Below, in pieces: positions 13,751-15,816 of a stretch of 15,816 nucleotides of DNA. The translations under genes and the position numbers were made by a program. Origin of the DNA: an uncultured Bacteroidota bacterium. GTDB lineage: Bacteria > Bacteroidota > Bacteroidia > Bacteroidales > CAIWKO01. Under the pieces are notes generated by a model, which did not search any database, was not told the DNA's origin, and saw only the letters and a program-made list of their open reading frames with translations. Positions within the stretch are counted from its first letter, which is position 1. Each line of letters starts with the position of its first letter. The DNA lies in contig CALGYY010000033.1 of NCBI GenBank assembly GCA_937934705.1, positions 1-15,816 on the forward strand, read 5' to 3'.

Positions 13751-14206
13751 TTATCTTACTGAATTTAATTTGATTGCTTTTGGGTTCTGGGCCTCATGGG
13801 GATGGGTGGGACCAGCATATACATAGAGGGAGCGGTAAAGTTCGCGACCCAGTTTGTTTTTGGGAAGCATACCTTTTACAGCGTTCTCAATGATTTTCTC
13901 GGGTTTGCTGCGCAGGAGTTCAGCGGGGGTGGCAAAGCGCTGCCCGCCCGGATATCCTGTATGGCGGATGTATTCTTTATCGTTCATCTTGTTGCCGGTA
14001 AGTTTGATCTTCTCGGCATTGATGATCACCACACTGTCGCCGCAATCGAGGTTAGGTGTAAAGGTGGTTTTGTGTTTACCGCGGAGCAGGATGGCAACCA
14101 CGGAGGCGAGGCGGCCAAGTACTTCATTTTCTGCATCAACCAGGATCCAATCCTTTTTCAGGTCTTCGTTTTTCGCAGAGCGTGTTTTGTAGCTTAAAGT
14201 ATCCAT
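13751..14206 (-). CDS. rplM: 50S ribosomal protein L13
   Basis: Ribosomal protein uL13, 151 residues. Diagnostic segments are WILVDAENEVLGRLAS, LRGKHKTTFTPNLDCGDSVV, NAEKIKLTGNK, YIRHTGYPGG and AVKGMLPKNKLGRELYRSLYVYAGPTHPHEAQNP (read in parts from about 108 to 141). It is the first gene of the rplM-rpsI-rpsB-tsf unit. A canonical promoter lies 52-82 nt upstream, giving a leader of about 45 nt. There is no Shine-Dalgarno; AAAAG precedes ATG. Confidence 0.97.
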   Translation of the reverse strand: MDTLSYKTRSAKNEDLKKDWILVDAENEVLGRLASVVAILLRGKHKTTFTPNLDCGDSVVIINAEKIKLTGNKMNDKEYIRHTGYPGGQRFATPAELLRSKPEKIIENAVKGMLPKNKLGRELYRSLYVYAGPTHPHEAQNPKAIKLNSVR

Positions 14207-14257
14207 CTTTTAATTGAATTTCAACAATTTTACTGCATTTATCCCTAAAAGGGGGTG

Positions 14258-14288
14258 CAAAGGTAGTTTTATTTTTTGATTATACAAA
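14258..14288 (-). promoter_or_regulatory. Canonical Bacteroidetes promoter for the rplM operon
   Basis: On the minus strand TTTG (14288-14285), a spacer of exactly 19 nt, and TACCTTTG (14265-14258) match the consensus TTTG-N19-TAnnTTTG at every defined position. Transcription should start near 14250-14254. The leader then contains a short CCC/GGG hairpin near its 5' end and a weak TTGA/TCAA hairpin (14214-14224) just before the start codon. Confidence 0.85.
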
Positions 14289-14378
14289 AGTCGCAGAAGA
14301 AATTATTCCTGAAACCTGAATTTTGAGAAAGGAGTGAGCCATGATCCTCTGCCAGCGCTTCATACCTGAGTTAATGAT

Positions 14379-14386
14379 TATATTTG
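14379..14386 (+). promoter_or_regulatory. -7 promoter box for the putative lipoprotein gene
   Basis: TATATTTG matches TAnnTTTG perfectly, 63 nt before the ATG at 14450. Upstream there is only TTC (14359-14361) at a 17-nt spacing, so the -33 element is poor. The spacer from rplM therefore carries divergent promoters about 90 nt apart. Confidence 0.55.
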
Positions 14387-14449
14387 TAACGCTTCATGCG
14401 CGATCGGCCATTCAGCTATCAGTAATTTCGTAATTAAAACCTGATTATA

Positions 14450-15220
14450 ATGAAACACTATTTTTTTACTATGCTGTTGATCAGCAGTTTATGTTTGTTC
14501 TCCTGTGGTATCAGTCCGCAGACTGGAGAAGGCGGAACGGGTGACAGTCTGAGCGGAGTGGATGACAGTTTGGGTCAGGAGCAGCTTTTCGTATTTGACA
14601 CGGCCACGGTAAAGAAGGGCATCAGGCCTGACAAGGCCCTGACACCATACAGGGGAAAACTATTACAGGCCTGGACCTGGGAAGATGCCAATGGAAGCAA
14701 TACCATGATCTTTTCTGAGAAGGAGGCATACTATATTAATAAAAGGGAGGAAATCAGAAGAGCGGAGTTTTATGTTTGCTGTTATGCCGGAAAGGACCAG
14801 GAGGTGAAAAAGCTTTGGGAGATCACCGATCTTGTGGACAGTTGCATCTGTGATTGCCAGGTGAGCCTTATGGAAGAGACGATCGTGGTGAGGGATCTGG
14901 ACGGAGATGGTGTAGCTGAGAACCTTTTTATTTATCTCCTGAACGACCGCTGTGATGCTAGTCCCGTATCTACTAAACTGATGATGCATTCAGGGGAGCA
15001 CAAAATGGCGATCAGGGGCGTATCACAGCAATTCCTTGGACCATCGGAAGCAGAATCTAACAGATTTAGAAAAGAATTAGGATTGAAACCTGTTAAATAT
15101 AAGGTAGTTGATGAAATATTTAAACAGTATCCTGAAATTTTTAGGAGCTATGCTTCAAAATTCTGGGATGATTATATTAAACGTGAAAACGAGGAATTCC
15201 GGCTAGAAATGGGGTATTAG
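14450..15220 (+). CDS. Putative lipoprotein with EF-hand-like DxDGDG loop, function unknown
   Basis: A 256-residue protein I cannot assign to a characterised function. Residues 1-18 are a hydrophobic signal with a lipobox-like LFSC, so Cys19 is probably lipidated; the following residues are Gly/Ser/Thr-rich and flexible to about 43. The folded part contains VVRDLDGDGVAENLF (Asp149, Asp151, Asp153 and Glu157 would fit a calcium-binding EF-hand-like loop) and then LMMHSGEHKMAIRG. Six more cysteines are clustered: CC at 110-111, CxCxC at 132-136 and Cys168, which could form disulfides outside the cytoplasm. The DLDxDGxxE...KL.M..G..K.AIRG pattern reminds me of small uncharacterised Bacteroidetes proteins, some named after a Riemerella surface-polysaccharide locus (M949_RS01915 type); this is memory, not a search. 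The codon use looks like its neighbours. It is a single gene with its own promoter box. Confidence 0.8.
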   Translation: MKHYFFTMLLISSLCLFSCGISPQTGEGGTGDSLSGVDDSLGQEQLFVFDTATVKKGIRPDKALTPYRGKLLQAWTWEDANGSNTMIFSEKEAYYINKREEIRRAEFYVCCYAGKDQEVKKLWEITDLVDSCICDCQVSLMEETIVVRDLDGDGVAENLFIYLLNDRCDASPVSTKLMMHSGEHKMAIRGVSQQFLGPSEAESNRFRKELGLKPVKYKVVDEIFKQYPEIFRSYASKFWDDYIKRENEEFRLEMGY

Positions 15221-15299
15221 ATATGGCTGTATTTTTATTTAATAGTTAAAGTAACTAATAGAATAACAGCATAATAAGCTATATATGCCAAAAGGAGAC

Positions 15300-15323
15300 C
15301 AGGTGTATTTACTCGCCTGTTTT
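15300..15323 (+). terminator. Weak possible terminator after the lipoprotein gene
   Basis: CAGGTG (15300-15305) pairs with CGCCTG (15314-15319), including one T-G pair, around an 8-nt loop and is followed by only four T. It lies 80 nt after the stop codon. The short T run makes it a weak candidate. Confidence 0.35.
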
Positions 15324-15386
15324 ACAATTTGTTAAGCATACCTAAAAACTTTAACGTATCAATAACTTTTTTTTGTGCTGAAAGCC

Positions 15387-15416
15387 TTGACAGGAGAAAA
15401 AAAGAGTGTATCTTTG
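15387..15416 (+). promoter_or_regulatory. Canonical promoter of a candidate small RNA
   Basis: TTG (15387-15389), a 19-nt spacer, and TATCTTTG (15409-15416) match the Bacteroidetes consensus in both elements and spacing. No protein gene follows before a terminator 60 nt further on, so the expected product is a short RNA starting near 15420-15423. Confidence 0.8.
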
Positions 15417-15420
15417 TCTC

Positions 15421-15504
15421 GTAGTTTTTTTCATGGTCAACTTATTTCATAATAAGTTGTAATTGTTTAGGGTTTAGGCGGGAGTTCTTCCCGCCTATTT
15501 TTTT
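15421..15504 (+). ncRNA. Candidate small RNA, about 84 nt, unnamed
   Basis: The unit runs from the predicted start of transcription to the end of a terminator T run. It holds two hairpins: CAACTTATT/AATAAGTTG, a perfect 9-bp stem with the loop TCAT (15438-15459), and the 9-bp terminator stem (15475-15497), joined by a single-stranded GTAATTGTTTAGGGTT-like linker. The first stem is A/T-rich, yet perfect. A ten-codon frame (15433-15462, MVNLFHNKL) overlaps the hairpin but lacks a ribosome-binding site. I recognise no known family (not 6S, tmRNA, SRP or RNase P by size and sequence). The promoter and terminator are seen; expression is inferred. Confidence 0.55.
15475..15504 (+). terminator. Strong intrinsic terminator of the candidate small RNA
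   Basis: TAGGCGGGA (15475-15483) pairs perfectly with TCCCGCCTA (15489-15497) around a 5-nt loop, followed by seven T (15498-15504). It lies more than 250 nt after the lipoprotein stop and 85-90 nt after the -7 box, so it best fits the short transcript. Confidence 0.92.
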
Positions 15505-15584
15505 GTTCTTCTGTGTACGTGAATCACCTTCGGTTATATCAGTTGTCCCGGAAACGCATTGATGGCGGGGTATAAAAAATTTTT

Positions 15585-15613
15585 TTTGGTGATCAGAAAA
15601 GTTTTTATATTTG
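15585..15613 (+). promoter_or_regulatory. Promoter for tRNA-Gly
   Basis: TTTG (15585-15588), a 17-nt spacer, and TATATTTG (15606-15613). The -7 box is perfect; the spacer is slightly short of 19. It lies 24 nt before the mature tRNA. Confidence 0.7.
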
Positions 15614-15637
15614 CAGCCCCGAAAAGGGATGTTCTTT

Positions 15638-15710
15638 GCAGAAGTAGCTCAGTTGGTAGAGCATAACCTTGCCAAGGTTAGGGTCGCGAGTTCGAGTCTC
15701 GTCTTCTGCT
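15638..15710 (+). tRNA. tRNA-Gly(GCC)
   Basis: A complete cloverleaf of 73 nt: acceptor GCAGAAG/CTTCTGC, D stem GCTC/GAGC, anticodon stem TAACC/GGTTA with loop TTGCCAA (anticodon GCC at 15671-15673), T stem GCGAG/CTCGT with one G-U pair and the loop TTCGAGT. The discriminator base is T15710. CCA is not encoded (CTTA follows), so it must be added by the nucleotidyltransferase. Confidence 0.97.
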
Positions 15711-15720
15711 CTTATTTTTT

Positions 15721-15744
15721 CCCTCTCACAGAGGGTTTTTTTTT
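15721..15744 (+). terminator. Terminator-like hairpin between the two tRNA genes
   Basis: CCCTCT (15721-15726) pairs with AGAGGG (15730-15735) over the loop CAC and is followed by nine T. It comes 11 nt after tRNA-Gly and 19 nt before tRNA-Leu. Confidence 0.85.
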
Positions 15745-15762
15745 ATAGTGAGGTGTTGTTTT

Positions 15763-15816
15763 GCCCGGATGGTGGAACTGGTAGACACGCAGGACTTAAA
15801 ATCCTGTGGCCGTAGA
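15763..15816 (+). tRNA. tRNA-Leu(UAA), 5' part
   Basis: Acceptor strand GCCCGGA, the class II D arm GTGG...CAC with AACTGGTAGA, and anticodon stem CAGGA/TCCTG with loop CTTAAAA (anticodon TAA at 15797-15799). The long variable arm begins at the window edge, so the rest of the gene lies outside. No own promoter is seen in the 18 nt after the preceding hairpin. Confidence 0.93.

Larger units (their letters stand above)
15221..15637. other. Intergenic region between lipoprotein gene and tRNA-Gly
   Basis: About 417 nt without a recognisable protein gene. The first part is A/T-rich with one weak hairpin (15300-15323). The middle carries a complete promoter, a 9-bp hairpin and a strong terminator, read as a candidate small RNA. 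The last part holds the tRNA promoter. In 15324-15386 and 15506-15584 I see nothing I can name. Confidence 0.7.

Noticed and set aside
15291..15335. GTG-started mini frame after AAAGGAG (product starting VYLLACFTIC)
   Set aside because: Eleven codons including the stop, in an A/T-rich spacer; a purine-rich stretch alone is not enough, and the hairpin overlaps it.
15433..15462. Ten-codon frame ATG...TAA (MVNLFHNKL) inside the candidate small RNA
   Set aside because: No ribosome-binding site, the frame overlaps the hairpin, and no run of one regulatory amino acid as in attenuator peptides. Chance is more likely.
1..15816. Mobile elements, CRISPR arrays, phage genes or defence systems
   Set aside because: No transposase, integrase, Cas or phage-like product, no spaced direct repeats and no terminal inverted repeats were seen; base and codon use look even throughout.

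Overview
The window looks like a chromosomal core region of a Bacteroidota (Bacteroidetes) bacterium, probably of the Bacteroidia or a near relative. Three things suggest this. The gene set and order (bamA followed by tandem ompH/skp genes; rplM-rpsI-rpsB-tsf then pyrH-frr) are typical of the phylum. Most start codons lack a Shine-Dalgarno sequence. Eight perfect copies of the Bacteroidetes -7 promoter box TAnnTTTG lie just upstream of genes, two of them with a TTG or TTTG element exactly 19 nt further upstream. The species cannot be named from this sequence.

Layout. (1) 1-2793, plus strand: the 3' part of bamA, then two different OmpH/Skp-type periplasmic chaperone genes, forming an outer-membrane biogenesis block. 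(2) 2863-3124: a 67-residue cold-shock protein closed by a strong intrinsic terminator. (3) 3147-5546: a TlpA-like thiol-disulfide oxidoreductase converging on an outer-membrane beta-barrel gene. (4) 5741-10123, plus strand: an RND/MMPL-type membrane exporter, rmlA (dTDP-glucose synthesis) and an extended-SDR nucleotide-sugar epimerase or decarboxylase, i.e. envelope and surface-sugar functions. (5) 14206-10126, minus strand: rplM, rpsI, rpsB, tsf, a terminator, then pyrH and frr, i.e. translation genes plus UMP kinase. (6) 14450-15220: a cysteine-rich putative lipoprotein with an EF-hand-like loop. (7) 15221-15816: an intergenic region holding a compact promoter-hairpin-terminator unit (candidate small RNA of about 84 nt), then tRNA-Gly(GCC) with its own promoter, a terminator-like hairpin, and the 5' part of tRNA-Leu(UAA), cut by the window end.

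Most of the window is ordinary housekeeping sequence. I see no mobile element, CRISPR array, phage gene or defence island. The least explained signals are the candidate small RNA at 15421-15504, the hairpin directly in front of the RND start codon, the structured 106-nt rpsI-rpsB spacer, and the uncharacterised lipoprotein. I did not find a clear new multi-gene system.
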